From Polaribacter vadi (GTDB lineage: Bacteria > Bacteroidota > Bacteroidia > Flavobacteriales > Flavobacteriaceae), in contig NZ_JAHKQL010000016.1 of NCBI RefSeq assembly GCF_018861005.1, positions 1 through 64,000 on the forward strand: a stretch of DNA of 64,000 bases, given 5' to 3'. The first letter of the stretch is position 1; each line of letters opens with the position of its first letter. The translations under genes were made by a program, and so were the position numbers. Under the pieces are notes generated by a model. It had not been told where the DNA came from. It did not search any database and saw only the letters and a program-made list of their open reading frames with translations. This document shows, in pieces, positions 1 through 9,600 of this stretch.

Positions 1-357
1 AACTTAAAAATGCAACCTTTTTTGTAGGTATATATAAATTTAATATATACAGTTAAGCTAAGGCTATAACACTCTCTACATCTTTAAAATGTATCAGATT
101 AATTTCAATTCGTTAAAATATAATAGACACATTGTAGTTAGTTGTGCCTAAGAATTCAAGGATAAATGTTGAAAGGTTTTTTTACACTAAAAACCCTGTC
201 TTTTTTTGTTATATAATAAGGTACTTATTTAACCTAATAGTCATTAGTTTTATAGAGCAACATATTTAAAAGGCGAAGGCATATGTTTACAGTTTTATAT
301 AACCATTTATAGTAAATTATAATAGAGGCATAAAGTAGTATTTACACCTCTATCCTA
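1..357. other. AT-rich stretch without a recognisable gene
   Basis: No convincing reading frame, RNA gene or repeat was seen in these bases. The stretch lies downstream of the small HTH gene, inside what is probably an integrated element whose remainder is to the left of the window. Confidence 0.5.
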
Positions 358-618
358 TTACTTATTACTATTTTTTTCTAAAATCTCTAAAATTACACTA
401 TAGTCATAAAATAGAGTTGAACCTATTCTAGTATAGGGTAAATCCCCATTTATCCTCATATTCTGCAGTGTTCCCGCAGATATATTTAATAACTTCCTTA
501 CCTCTGCAGATCTAAGGTATTTTTTACTATTACTTATGTTTCCTATTGGTTTTAATGCCTCTAAAACCTCTTGTTTAAAACTATTAAACTCTTCTCTTGA
601 TACGATTTCAATATTCAT
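358..618 (-). CDS. Small helix-turn-helix (excisionase/MerR-type) DNA-binding protein
   Basis: A protein of 86 residues if translated from the internal ATG at 618 (MNIEIVSREEF). A longer frame from 648 adds ten unlikely residues. The C-terminal half has the shape of an HTH_17/excisionase-type winged helix: a helix around LRSAEVRKLLNIS, a turn, then TLQNMRINGDLPYTRIG and a strand LFYDYSVILEILEK. Genes of this kind sit next to tyrosine recombinases at the ends of Bacteroidota integrative elements, where they act as excision or directionality factors or as regulators. Here it lies about 180 bases downstream of an integrase on the same strand. The role as Xis is inferred from context; a plain regulator is also possible. 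Confidence 0.75.
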   Translation of the reverse strand: MNIEIVSREEFNSFKQEVLEALKPIGNISNSKKYLRSAEVRKLLNISAGTLQNMRINGDLPYTRIGSTLFYDYSVILEILEKNSNK

Positions 619-750
619 TTCTAAAAATTTATAAAAAACAACACACAATACGCATGCTTCTTATATTATCATACTTTAAAAAATATTAACTATGCTTCTG
701 AGTGGTAAAATTTATTAAAAATAGTTTCTAAGATTAGAATTTAATTGTAC

Positions 751-784
751 AAAAAATCCCTCTACTAAAAATTAAGAGGGATTT
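751..784 (-). terminator. Rho-independent terminator of the integrase gene
   Basis: Perfect 10-bp stem, AAATCCCTCT (754-763) with AGAGGGATTT (775-784), and an 11-base loop. Read on the minus strand it is followed by six T. It lies 17 bases beyond the integrase stop codon. Confidence 0.8.
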
Positions 785-800
785 AATATGGTTATACTTA

Positions 801-2039
801 TTAAATAGCTTTGTTCATATTTCCTTGATCAGAAGATTGATTTCTCTTCTTTAATTTCTTTCTCAAATCTGCAACATCTTCTTCAACCATAACTTTAGAA
901 ATTTTTGCGTAGTGTCTTGTTTGTGATGTTGTTTTATGCCCCATAATTCTCATACTCGTTTCTATGGGTGACCTATTGGCAGCTAATATTGTAGTTCCGA
1001 AAGTATGTCTTGCCATGTGAAAATGTATTTTTTTATGAATTCCGCATAGATCTCCAATAGTCTTAAGGTATGCATTCATTTTCTGATTTGTTAATGTGGG
1101 CAATAACCTACCAGAAACAACTACAGAATTATCATTTTCATATTTTTTAATAATTTCTTCAGCAATAGGAAAGAGAGGAATATCACACAAAACATTAGTT
1201 TTTTGTCTTTTTATTCTTATCCATCTATATCCATCCATTCCTTGCACTATATGTGTATCACTAAGTCTTTGTACATCGCAATACGCTAATCCTGTATAAC
1301 AACAAAAAATGAATATATCTCTAACTCTTTCTAAACTTTTATTACCAAAATCTTTCTTGTAAATAACATCTATTTCCTGCTGAGTTAAAGAAACAACATC
1401 TTTAATTACTTTTGTTTTTTTGTAACTTGAAAAAGGATTCGAGTCAAGCCAACCATTTTCCACAAAGGTTTTAAAAATCGCTGCAAGAGTTTTAACATAT
1501 CTTATAGCGGTATTATTATCTATATTCATTTTAGTTCTTAAATGATAGTCATAGTCGCTTACAAACTGATTATCTACTCTTTTAATATCTATATCACTTA
1601 AACCATACTGTTGCATTAAATACTTTTTGACATGTTTGAATGAAGTAATGTATTTTTTGTAGGTACTATTTTTTACTAATGCTTTTTTTCGCAGATTCCA
1701 ATTTTCAATTGATTCTATTAGCATATGTCCTTTTTCCTCAACATTTAGGTATTTATTCATTAGTGTTTCAATGTTGACCTGAATTTTATTATTTATTAAC
1801 TCTTGACTTGCCATAAAAACTGAATGTTCTACTGAAATTAAAAACTTATTTAGTTCTCTAATATCCTCTGTATTGCCTTTCCCTCTTTGCTTTACAGTAT
1901 TCCATCTTTTAGAGCTAATACTCTTGCCTAAGGACTTCTCCTTTCTTCTACCATTTACAGTTATCCTTAAGTAAATTGGGCTTTCTCCTTTCTTATTTTT
2001 TCTGCTTTTTAAATAAATTAATGTGTTTACATTTTTCAT
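801..2039 (-). CDS. Tyrosine recombinase (integrase, IntDOT-like)
   Basis: 412 residues. The N-terminal part (about 1-90) fits the arm-type DNA-binding domain of Bacteroidota integrases, about 105-205 a SAM-like core-binding domain, and 215-390 the catalytic domain. Visible catalytic residues are K280, H341 and R344 (HxxR), H368 (GHK) and the nucleophile Y377 (RHYAKI). The canonical first arginine is replaced by alanine in TGLAYCDV (A252), as it is replaced in the CTnDOT integrase. R278, two residues before K280, matches the spacing of the substitute arginine known there. Full length, so probably active. It starts about 250 bases from the 3' end of a tRNA gene and reads away from it, the usual arrangement for integration into a tRNA 3' end. 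Confidence 0.92.
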   Translation of the reverse strand: MKNVNTLIYLKSRKNKKGESPIYLRITVNGRRKEKSLGKSISSKRWNTVKQRGKGNTEDIRELNKFLISVEHSVFMASQELINNKIQVNIETLMNKYLNVEEKGHMLIESIENWNLRKKALVKNSTYKKYITSFKHVKKYLMQQYGLSDIDIKRVDNQFVSDYDYHLRTKMNIDNNTAIRYVKTLAAIFKTFVENGWLDSNPFSSYKKTKVIKDVVSLTQQEIDVIYKKDFGNKSLERVRDIFIFCCYTGLAYCDVQRLSDTHIVQGMDGYRWIRIKRQKTNVLCDIPLFPIAEEIIKKYENDNSVVVSGRLLPTLTNQKMNAYLKTIGDLCGIHKKIHFHMARHTFGTTILAANRSPIETSMRIMGHKTTSQTRHYAKISKVMVEEDVADLRKKLKKRNQSSDQGNMNKAI

Positions 2040-2141
2040 ATTATAATAAATTTTATTGAAATTCTATTTATATAATACCCGAGAAAAATTATAAAATAAA
2101 GCGCAAAGCATAAATTTGACCAATTTTAATAATTATTTTCT

Positions 2142-2186
2142 GGTGTCCATAAAAAAAAGTGTAGAAATGGTCTCTAAATGGACACC
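2142..2186. repeat. 9-bp inverted repeat between integrase and tRNA
   Basis: GGTGTCCAT at 2142-2150 and its exact reverse complement ATGGACACC at 2178-2186, separated by 27 bases. It lies in the probable attachment region, so it could be a binding site for the integrase or excision factor. This is inference; the arms are short. Confidence 0.4.
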
Positions 2187-2229
2187 TTAATAATGAGTGA
2201 AATTGTTTATTTTGACATATAAAACCAAA

Positions 2230-2264
2230 AAAAAACACTGTAAACGTTATATTTACAGTGTTTT
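2230..2264 (-). terminator. Intrinsic terminator downstream of the tRNA gene
   Basis: Perfect 13-bp stem, AAAACACTGTAAA (2232-2244) with TTTACAGTGTTTT (2252-2264), and a 7-base loop. On the minus strand it runs straight into a long T tract, about 23 bases beyond the tRNA 3' end. Confidence 0.85.
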
Positions 2265-2286
2265 CGTCAAAATTGTTTGTTAATAG

Positions 2287-2360
2287 TGGTCCCACATGGA
2301 CTCGAACCATGGACCACCTGATTATGAGTCAGGTGCTCTAACCAACTGAGCTATAGGACC
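2287..2360 (-). tRNA. tRNA with CAT anticodon (Ile2-like, possibly elongator Met)
   Basis: A 74-base cloverleaf read on the minus strand: acceptor GGTCCTA with TGGGACC, D arm GCTC/GAGC, anticodon stem CCTGA/TCAGG with loop CTCATAA, T arm CATGG/CCATG with loop TTCGAGT, discriminator A73; the CCA end is not encoded. The anticodon CAT alone cannot separate elongator Met from the lysidine-modified Ile2. The stem closing base pair giving GACTCATAATC, and the C4-G69 and C5-G68 pairs, match features of Ile2 tRNAs recognised by TilS, so I favour Ile2. Its 3' end is the likely integration target of the neighbouring recombinase. Confidence 0.9.
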
Positions 2361-2422
2361 TATAATTTTGGTTTGCAAATGTACTATTTATTTTAAATTA
2401 TTTGCAATAAAAAATCAAATAA

Positions 2423-3394
2423 TTACACAGTTCTATTCATTAACCATAAACCAAAATCTTTTAAGTTTTGTTTATTGTCTCTAGAAATATCCATTTTAGA
2501 TAAAGTATCAAAGGCTTTTTCTGTATAATTTGCTATCTGTTCTTTTATTAAATGTGGTATATCATTCAACTCAAAAATTCTAGTAACTTCAGTTATCTTT
2601 ATTGAATTTTCTTCTAATTTCTGTTTGTAAAAAAATTGAAGCTTTTGTTGATCTTCTTTGTTAGCAATTTCTAAAGCTTTTAAATAAAGAAAAGTTTTTT
2701 TATTTTCAATAATATCTCCACCAATTTGTTTTCCAAATGTTTCTGGATTACCAAAAGTATCTAAATAATCGTCTTGTAACTGAAAAGCCAAACCTAAATT
2801 TAAACCAAAATCATAAATTAAATCTGCATTTTTATCTTCTGTTTCTGCTACAATTGCACCCATTTTTAAAGCTGCAGCGACTAAAACTGATGTTTTTAAA
2901 CGAATCATATTAATATATTCATCAATAGTAACATCACTTCTGGTTTCAAAATCTACATCTAATTGCTGGCCATCACAAACTTCTAATGCTGTTTTACTAA
3001 ATAATTTTGCTAATTTTTGAAAAACAATCGGTTCGTAATTTTCAAAATACTGGTAAGCTAAAATCAACATAGCATCACCAGAAAGAATACCTGTATTAAT
3101 ATCCCATTTTTCATGCACAGTGGCTTTACCTCTTCTTAAAGGTGCATCATCCATAATATCATCATGTACCAAAGTAAAATTGTGGAAAACCTCTATAGAT
3201 AATGCTGCTGGTAATGCTTTTTTATAGTCTGATGAAAAAATATCAGCAGCCATAAGCGTTAAAACTGGTCGAATTCTTTTACCTCCTAATTGTAGAATAT
3301 AATCTACAGGTTCATAAAGGTTTTTAGGCTCTTGAATCCAATTTTTTGATTTTAAATATTCTAAAAATTCTTGTTGATAATGTAAAATGTTCAA
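2423..3394 (-). CDS. Polyprenyl (isoprenyl) diphosphate synthase
   Basis: 323 residues. The two aspartate-rich motifs of trans-isoprenyl diphosphate synthases are visible: VHDDIMDDAPLRRG (first DDxxD region, with the following arginines) and QLQDDYLDTFG (second). GGKRIRP near residue 35 is the IPP-binding segment. The enzyme condenses IPP with allylic diphosphates in the cytoplasm to make longer prenyl chains for quinones, carotenoids or lipid carriers; chain length cannot be told safely from the sequence. Monocistronic, read away from the divergent TetR gene. Confidence 0.93.
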   Translation of the reverse strand: MNILHYQQEFLEYLKSKNWIQEPKNLYEPVDYILQLGGKRIRPVLTLMAADIFSSDYKKALPAALSIEVFHNFTLVHDDIMDDAPLRRGKATVHEKWDINTGILSGDAMLILAYQYFENYEPIVFQKLAKLFSKTALEVCDGQQLDVDFETRSDVTIDEYINMIRLKTSVLVAAALKMGAIVAETEDKNADLIYDFGLNLGLAFQLQDDYLDTFGNPETFGKQIGGDIIENKKTFLYLKALEIANKEDQQKLQFFYKQKLEENSIKITEVTRIFELNDIPHLIKEQIANYTEKAFDTLSKMDISRDNKQNLKDFGLWLMNRTV

Positions 3395-3470
3395 ATCTGT
3401 ATTTTTTTGTAAAAATAATGTAAAGAAATTTCACTTTTTAATTCGAATGTTAAAAAATCATTAAAACTTT

Positions 3471-3511
3471 GGAAACTTTTTTTGTTTCTAAAGTTTCCAG
3501 GTGTATATTTG
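3471..3511 (+). promoter_or_regulatory. Promoter and palindromic operator of the TetR-efflux operon
   Basis: Perfect 9-bp inverted repeat, GGAAACTTT (3471-3479) and AAAGTTTCC (3490-3498), directly upstream of a flavobacterial -7 element TATATTTG (3504-3511). The ATG of the TetR gene is at 3522. The palindrome fills the space upstream of the -7 box, so a bound repressor would block the promoter. This fits autoregulation by the encoded TetR protein. Confidence 0.65.
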
Positions 3512-3521
3512 CACGCGAATT

Positions 3522-4121
3522 ATGAAAGAAAAAATAATAGAAAAATCTAACGAGCTCTTTTTAAACTTTGGTTTTAAGAGTGTTACTATGGATGAAATAG
3601 CCAGTGCTCTTGGTGTATCTAAAAAGACTATTTATAAGTATTTTAATAATAAAACAGCACTTGTAACTTCTGTAACTGAACATATTTTTAACAACATAAG
3701 TTCTGGCATCAATCAGATTTGTAGTTTAAAAAAGAATCCAATTGAAGAATTATTTGATATAAAGCGATTTGTTATGTCTAATTTAAAAGACGAAAAATCA
3801 TCTCCTCAATATCAATTACAAAAATATTACCCAAAGATTTTTGTATCCATCAGAAAAAAACAATTCGAAATTATGCAGGTTTGTGTAATTAAAAATTTAA
3901 ATGAAGGCATAAAACAAGGGTTATACAGAAAAGAGTTAGACGTAGAATTTATCTCTAGAATTTATTTTACTGGAATGGTAACCATTAAAGACAAAGAACT
4001 TTTTCCTTTAGACAACTATTCTATGAACACGCTAATGAACTATTATTTAGAGTATCATTTAAGGGGTATTTGTACAGAAAAAGGATTAGAACAATTAGAA
4101 AATCAACTAAAACAGAAATAG
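3522..4121 (+). CDS. TetR/AcrR family transcriptional regulator
   Basis: 199 residues from the ATG at 3522 (MKEKIIEKSNELF); a longer frame from 3501 would run through the promoter. The N-terminal TetR HTH is clear: FKSVTMDEIASALGVSKKTIY followed by KYFNNKTALV. The C-terminal ligand domain has no recognisable specificity. Only five bases separate it from the next gene, so it is the first gene of the efflux operon (TolC-like, adaptor, RND permease). It probably represses the operon and responds to a toxic compound. No signal peptide; cytoplasmic. Confidence 0.92.
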   Translation: MKEKIIEKSNELFLNFGFKSVTMDEIASALGVSKKTIYKYFNNKTALVTSVTEHIFNNISSGINQICSLKKNPIEELFDIKRFVMSNLKDEKSSPQYQLQKYYPKIFVSIRKKQFEIMQVCVIKNLNEGIKQGLYRKELDVEFISRIYFTGMVTIKDKELFPLDNYSMNTLMNYYLEYHLRGICTEKGLEQLENQLKQK

Positions 4122-4126
4122 AACAA

Positions 4127-5458
4127 ATGAAAAAAACAATTCTGGTATTTTTAAGTACTTGTTTTTTCTTGATTACAAATGCACAAGAAAAAACAATGAA
4201 TCTATCTCTTAAAGAAGCAATCAATTTTGCTATTGAGAATAGTTACAACACAAAAGCAGCTGAAAATGATATTAAAGTTGCAAAAGAAACTGTTTGGGAA
4301 ACCACCACAATTGGATTGCCTCAAATTAACGGAGCTGTAGATTATCAAAAATATTTAAAGTTGCCTGTTACTTTATTAGATTTTGATAATGATGGTGTAA
4401 ATGAAGAGTTTGTTTTTGTACAAAAACAAAATATAAATGCCTCAGTAACTTTAAGTCAACTACTCTTTGATGGCTCTTATTTAGTGGGTTTACAAGCTTC
4501 TAAAACTTATTTAAAAATTTCTAAACAAGCCAAAGAAAAAACGGAATTAGTAACTAGAGAAGCTATAATTAATGCTTATGGTAATGTTCTTGTTGCAGAA
4601 AAAAGCATCGAAATTTTAAAAAGAAACAATGTTGTAAACGACAGGATTCTAAGAGAAGCAAAAGCAGGTTATGAAAACGGATTAGCTGAGCAAGAAGATG
4701 TAGAGCAATTCGAAATTATTAAAGGTAACATAGAAAATAACATTAGAGCCACAGAAAGGTTAAGAGACATAGCATACAAACTTTTAAACATTTCGTTAGG
4801 TAACCCTATTGAAACTAATTTGGTTTTAACTGATAGTTTAGAGTCTTTAGTACTTGCAAACACTAATTTAAATTTATTAGTAGAAGAGTTTAAACTAAAC
4901 AATCACATAGATTTTAAAATTGCAGAAAATGATAGAGAAACGAAACGTTTAACTATGCAATTAGAAAAAAGTAAAAATTTACCAAGTTTAAGTGCTTATA
5001 TAAATTATGGCACTCAAGCTTTTTCTGAAGAGTTTTCTTTCTTTAAAGGCGAACAAAGATGGTTTCAATCATCATTATTAGGTGTTAGTTTAAACGTACC
5101 AATTTTTAGTAGTTTTGGTAGAAAAGCAAAAATAGCACAAACCAAAATTAACCTAGAAACTGCAGACATTCGTTTAGAAGAAACCAAACAAAGATTAAGT
5201 TTGGCAGCCCAAAGTGCAAAAAGCGATTATCAATTAAGTATCGATAATTATGAAACTGCAAAGAAAAACTTAAACCTTGCAGAAAGAATTGAAAAGAAAC
5301 AACAAATTAAGTTTGATGAAGGAATTACTACTAGTTTTGATCTACTTCAGGCTCAAAATCAATTATACACTCAACAAAACAACTATGTACAAGCAATGTT
5401 AAACATCATTGCCACAAAAGCAACCTTAGAAAACGCATTAAACTTACCAATCAAATAA
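4127..5458 (+). CDS. TolC-family outer membrane efflux protein
   Basis: 443 residues from the ATG at 4127, with a signal peptide (MKKTILVFLSTCFFLITNAQ). The mature protein is rich in long helices with repeated features of the OEP family (for example LSLKEAINFAIENSYN near the start and FDEGITTSFDLLQAQNQLY near the end). It forms the trimeric outer membrane channel of a tripartite efflux pump with the adaptor and RND permease encoded next. The start was chosen because it begins a clean signal peptide just after the TetR stop codon; an upstream in-frame start overlaps the TetR gene. Confidence 0.93.
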   Translation: MKKTILVFLSTCFFLITNAQEKTMNLSLKEAINFAIENSYNTKAAENDIKVAKETVWETTTIGLPQINGAVDYQKYLKLPVTLLDFDNDGVNEEFVFVQKQNINASVTLSQLLFDGSYLVGLQASKTYLKISKQAKEKTELVTREAIINAYGNVLVAEKSIEILKRNNVVNDRILREAKAGYENGLAEQEDVEQFEIIKGNIENNIRATERLRDIAYKLLNISLGNPIETNLVLTDSLESLVLANTNLNLLVEEFKLNNHIDFKIAENDRETKRLTMQLEKSKNLPSLSAYINYGTQAFSEEFSFFKGEQRWFQSSLLGVSLNVPIFSSFGRKAKIAQTKINLETADIRLEETKQRLSLAAQSAKSDYQLSIDNYETAKKNLNLAERIEKKQQIKFDEGITTSFDLLQAQNQLYTQQNNYVQAMLNIIATKATLENALNLPIK

Positions 5459-5468
5459 TCACAACACA

Positions 5469-6644
5469 ATGAGAAAAATATATTCATTATTAGCAATCAC
5501 TATTATTTTAATTTCTTGTGGAGAAAAGAAAACAACCTCTGTAGCAGATTTAGTTTCTACAGGAACTTTACAAGAATTAACAGCTAAAAAGAAAGAAATA
5601 TCAGCAAATTTAGAAGCTATTAACCAAGATTTAGAAGCTATTAACAATGCTATTTCAGAAAAAGATACTGTTAAAAAACTTCCGTTAATAACAACTTTAA
5701 CAGCAAAATCTGAAGTTTTTACACATTACTTAGAAATTCAAGGAAATGTAAAAACTAAACAAAACATTTTGGTTTACCCAGAAATGCCTGGTATTTTAAA
5801 AACCATTTTAGTTAAAGAAGGCCAAAGAGTTGCTAAAGGACAATTATTAGCTACTATAGACGATGGTGGAATGAGCAGCCAAGTTGCACAATTAGAAGCA
5901 ACAACAGCATTAGCAAAGACTACTTTTGAGCGTCAAAAACGTTTATGGGATCAAGAAATTGGTTCAGAAATTCAGTTTTTACAAGCAAAAACAAATTACA
6001 AAGCGCAAGAGAATACATTAAAACAACTTAAAAGTCAATTGTCTAAAGCTTCTGTAAGAGCTCCTTTTTCTGGTGTTATTGATGATGTAGTAAAAGAACC
6101 TGGTACAGTATTAGTTGGTGGCCAAGGTTCAGAAATTTTTAGAATTGTGAATCTAAACAACATGTATGTAGAAGCAGAAGTGCCAGAAAGATACATTACT
6201 AGTATTACTAAAAATAAAGAAGTAAAAGTTTCTTTTCCTGTTTTAGGAGAAACTTTAGAAAGTTCTGTAAAACAAGTGGGTAGTTTTATCAATCCTAATA
6301 ACAGATCTTTTAAAATAGAAGTGCCTGTAACCAATAAAAGTGGTAATATAAAACCAAATTTAACAGCCAAACTTCAAATAAATGATTATTCGCAAAACGA
6401 AGCCATTTTAATTCCACAAAGTATCATATCAGAAAATGCAAATGGTGAGCAATTTGTTTATGCTATTAAAGGTAAAAATGCAGATAACGAAGCTGTTGCA
6501 GAACGATTAATTATTAGAACTGGTAAAACACAAGGTAATTATATAGAAGTTTTAGAAAACCTTTCTGTAGGCACAGAAATTATTGATGAAGGTGCACGTA
6601 GTGTAAATAATGGACAAACTGTAAAAGTTATCAATATAAAATAA
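5469..6644 (+). CDS. RND efflux periplasmic adaptor (membrane fusion) lipoprotein
   Basis: 391 residues. The N-terminus is a lipoprotein signal (LLAITIILISCGEKK; Cys17), so the protein is probably anchored to the inner membrane and lies in the periplasm. After a coiled-coil-like segment (ELTAKKKEISANLEAINQDL) come the lipoyl-like halves (VYPEMPGILKTILVKEGQRV and SKASVRAPFSGVIDDV), a helical hairpin between them and a beta-barrel domain. This is the standard HlyD/AcrA architecture. It bridges the TolC-like protein and the RND permease, whose genes flank it. Confidence 0.93.
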   Translation: MRKIYSLLAITIILISCGEKKTTSVADLVSTGTLQELTAKKKEISANLEAINQDLEAINNAISEKDTVKKLPLITTLTAKSEVFTHYLEIQGNVKTKQNILVYPEMPGILKTILVKEGQRVAKGQLLATIDDGGMSSQVAQLEATTALAKTTFERQKRLWDQEIGSEIQFLQAKTNYKAQENTLKQLKSQLSKASVRAPFSGVIDDVVKEPGTVLVGGQGSEIFRIVNLNNMYVEAEVPERYITSITKNKEVKVSFPVLGETLESSVKQVGSFINPNNRSFKIEVPVTNKSGNIKPNLTAKLQINDYSQNEAILIPQSIISENANGEQFVYAIKGKNADNEAVAERLIIRTGKTQGNYIEVLENLSVGTEIIDEGARSVNNGQTVKVINIK

Positions 6645-6647
6645 TTA

Positions 6648-9600
6648 ATGATGACAGAACAAAAAAAACAAGTAGATAAAGAGTTTAAATTATCATCCTG
6701 GGCAATTCAAAATAAAACAACCATTTATGTAATAATGGCTGTATTATTCTTCTATGGTATTTCTGCGTATTTAACCATGGCAAGAGAAAATTTTCCAGAG
6801 GTAAAAGAAACTAAAATATACATTAGCACTGCTTATCCTGGTAATACAGCAGAAGATATAGAAAAACTAATTACAGATCCTATAGAAGATCAAGTAAAAA
6901 CAGTTAGTAATGTTGTAGAAGTTACCTCAACATCGCAAGAAGATTACTCTATTGTTATTGTTGAGTTTGATGAAAACATTTCTGTAGAACTTGCAAAACA
7001 AAAAGTTAAAGACGAAATCTCTACAGAAACCTCTAGTGAAGATTGGCCAACTTTTAATGGCGCAAAAATAGAACCTAATGTGTTCGATTTAAGTATGTCT
7101 GAAGAAATGCCTATTTCTAACATTAATATTTCTGGTGATTATCCTATTTATAAATTAAAAGAATTTGCAGAATATTTACAAGATGAAATAGAAGATTTAT
7201 CAGAAATTAAACAAGCAGACATTCGTGGAGCACAAGAAAAAGAAGTAGAAGTTGCTGTAGATATTTATAAAATGATGGCTGCAAAAGTTAGTTTTAACGA
7301 CATTACTTCTGCCATTAGCAATGGAAATGTAACCATGTCTGCAGGTAATTTTATTACAAGTGGACAAAGAAGAACTGTTAGAATTATTGGTGAAATTGAT
7401 GAGCCAGATGCGTTAGAAAATTTTGTAATAAAATCAGAATTTAATAATCCTGTTTATTTAAAAGACGTTGCAACTGTATCTTTTAAAGACAAAGACAGAA
7501 CAACCTTTGCAAGAGAAAGAGGAGAACCTGTTGTAATGTTAGATGTTAAAAAACGTGCAGGAGAAAACATGGTTGCTGCTTCAGAACAAATTAAAGAAAT
7601 TGTAAACGAAGCCAAAGAAAACTATTTTCCTAAAGATTTAAAAGTTACCATTACTAATGATCAATCAGACAAAACAATTGGTCAAGTAGACGATTTAGTA
7701 AACAACATTATTTTTGGTGTTGTTTTAGTAGTAACTGTTTTAATGTTTTTCTTAGGATTTAAAAATGCAGTATTTGTAGGTTTTGCAATACCAATGTCTA
7801 TGTTTATGTCTTTAATGATATTAAACATGCTAGGTTATACTATGAACACTATGATTCTTTTCGGATTAATCATGGGGCTAGGAATGCTGGTAGATAATGG
7901 AATTGTAGTTGTAGAAAACGTATATCGTTTAATGGACGAAGAAGGTATGAACAGAGTAGAAGCTGCCAAAAAAGGTATTAGTGAAATTGCTTTTCCTATT
8001 ATAATATCTACAGCAACAACAGTTGCCGCTTTTATTCCATTAGGTCTTTGGCCAGGAATTATGGGAGATTTTATGGTATTATTACCAATAACATTATCTA
8101 CAGTATTAGGATCATCTTTATTAGTCGCAATTTTCTTTAACTCTGTTTTGGTTTCTCAATTTATGAGTGTAGAAGATGTAGATATGCCAATGCAAAAAAT
8201 TGCCATTTTAACTGGTGTAATGACCGTTTTTGGAATTATCACATTATTAACAGGTGGAGCATATAGTGCTCTTGGAGCATTAATGATTTTTACAGCAATT
8301 ATGCTTTGGATTTATAGATTGTTTTTAAGAGGATGGTCTAACAGTTTTCAAAATAAAATATTACCAATTTTAGAAGGTTGGTACGAAAAAAGATTAAGAA
8401 ACTCATTATCTGGTAAAAAACCATACTTCTTAGTAGCCTTAACCTTTATTTTACTAATTGCTTCTTTTATGGCTTTTGGTTGGTCTTTAAAAACACAAAG
8501 AACAAAAGTTGAATTTTTTCCTGATAACAAACCCAACCAAATTATTGTTTATATCGAATATCCAGAAGGTACAGATATCAAAAAAACTAATGAAATCACT
8601 AAACTTATAGAAAAGAAAGTTGAAGACGTTTTATATAGTGATGAATATATGGATGGTGACCATAACTTTATGGTAGAAAGTTTAGTTTCTCAAGTTGGTG
8701 AAGGTGCAGGAAACCCACAAACTGATGGTGGTTCTGCTGCAGAAATGCCTCATAAAGGTAAAATTACAGCTTCTATGAGAGAGTATAAATATAGAAGAGG
8801 TTTAGACAGTGAGTTAATGCGTCAAAAGGTGCAAAAAGGCTTGGTTGGTATTTATCCAGGAGTATTAATTTCTGTTGAAAAAGATTTAAACGGACCTCCT
8901 GTTGGATCTCCAATTAACATAGAAATTGAAGGTGATGATTATGCTGAGTTAATTCTTACTGCGCAAAGAATGAGAGATTTTATCAACACAAAAAGCATTG
9001 TTGGTATAGACGAATTAAAGATTGATGTTAACAAAGACAAACCTGGTATGGAGGTTTTAGTTGATCGTAAAAAAGCAGGTGAATTAGGTGTTTCTTCAGG
9101 GCAAGTTGGGCAGCAATTAAGATCATCTATTTTTGGTAGCAAAGCTGGTGTTTATAAAGAAAAGGGAGAAGATTACGATATTTATGTTCGTTTTAATAAA
9201 GAAAACAGATACAATACAAGTGCTCTTTTTAATCAGAATATTATTTTTAGAGATATGGCTTCTGGACAAATAAAAGAAATTCCGGTTTCTACTGTTGCCA
9301 CACAAAGCAATAACTCTAGTTTTAGTGCTATTAAACATAAAGACATAAAAAGAGTTGTTACTGTATATTCTGCTTTAGCTCCTGGAGAAACAGATGCAGC
9401 TGCAGTTGTTGGTAAAATTCAGGCAGAAATGAAAAACTTTAAGAATTTACCAGAAGGAATTAAAATTGATTACACAGGGCAAATTGAAGAACAAAACAAA
9501 CAAATGGCATTTTTAGTAGGTGCATTCTTTACAGGTTTGGCATTAATTTTCTTCATATTAATTTTCCAATTTAACTCGGTTTCTAAACCAACAATTATTA

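Noticed and set aside
1284..1286. Missing canonical arginine in the integrase as a sign of a dead gene
   Set aside because: The other catalytic residues are intact and R278 replaces it as in the CTnDOT integrase.
2089..2310. 73-residue reading frame over the terminator and tRNA end
   Set aside because: It overlaps the tRNA and its terminator and has no protein-like features.
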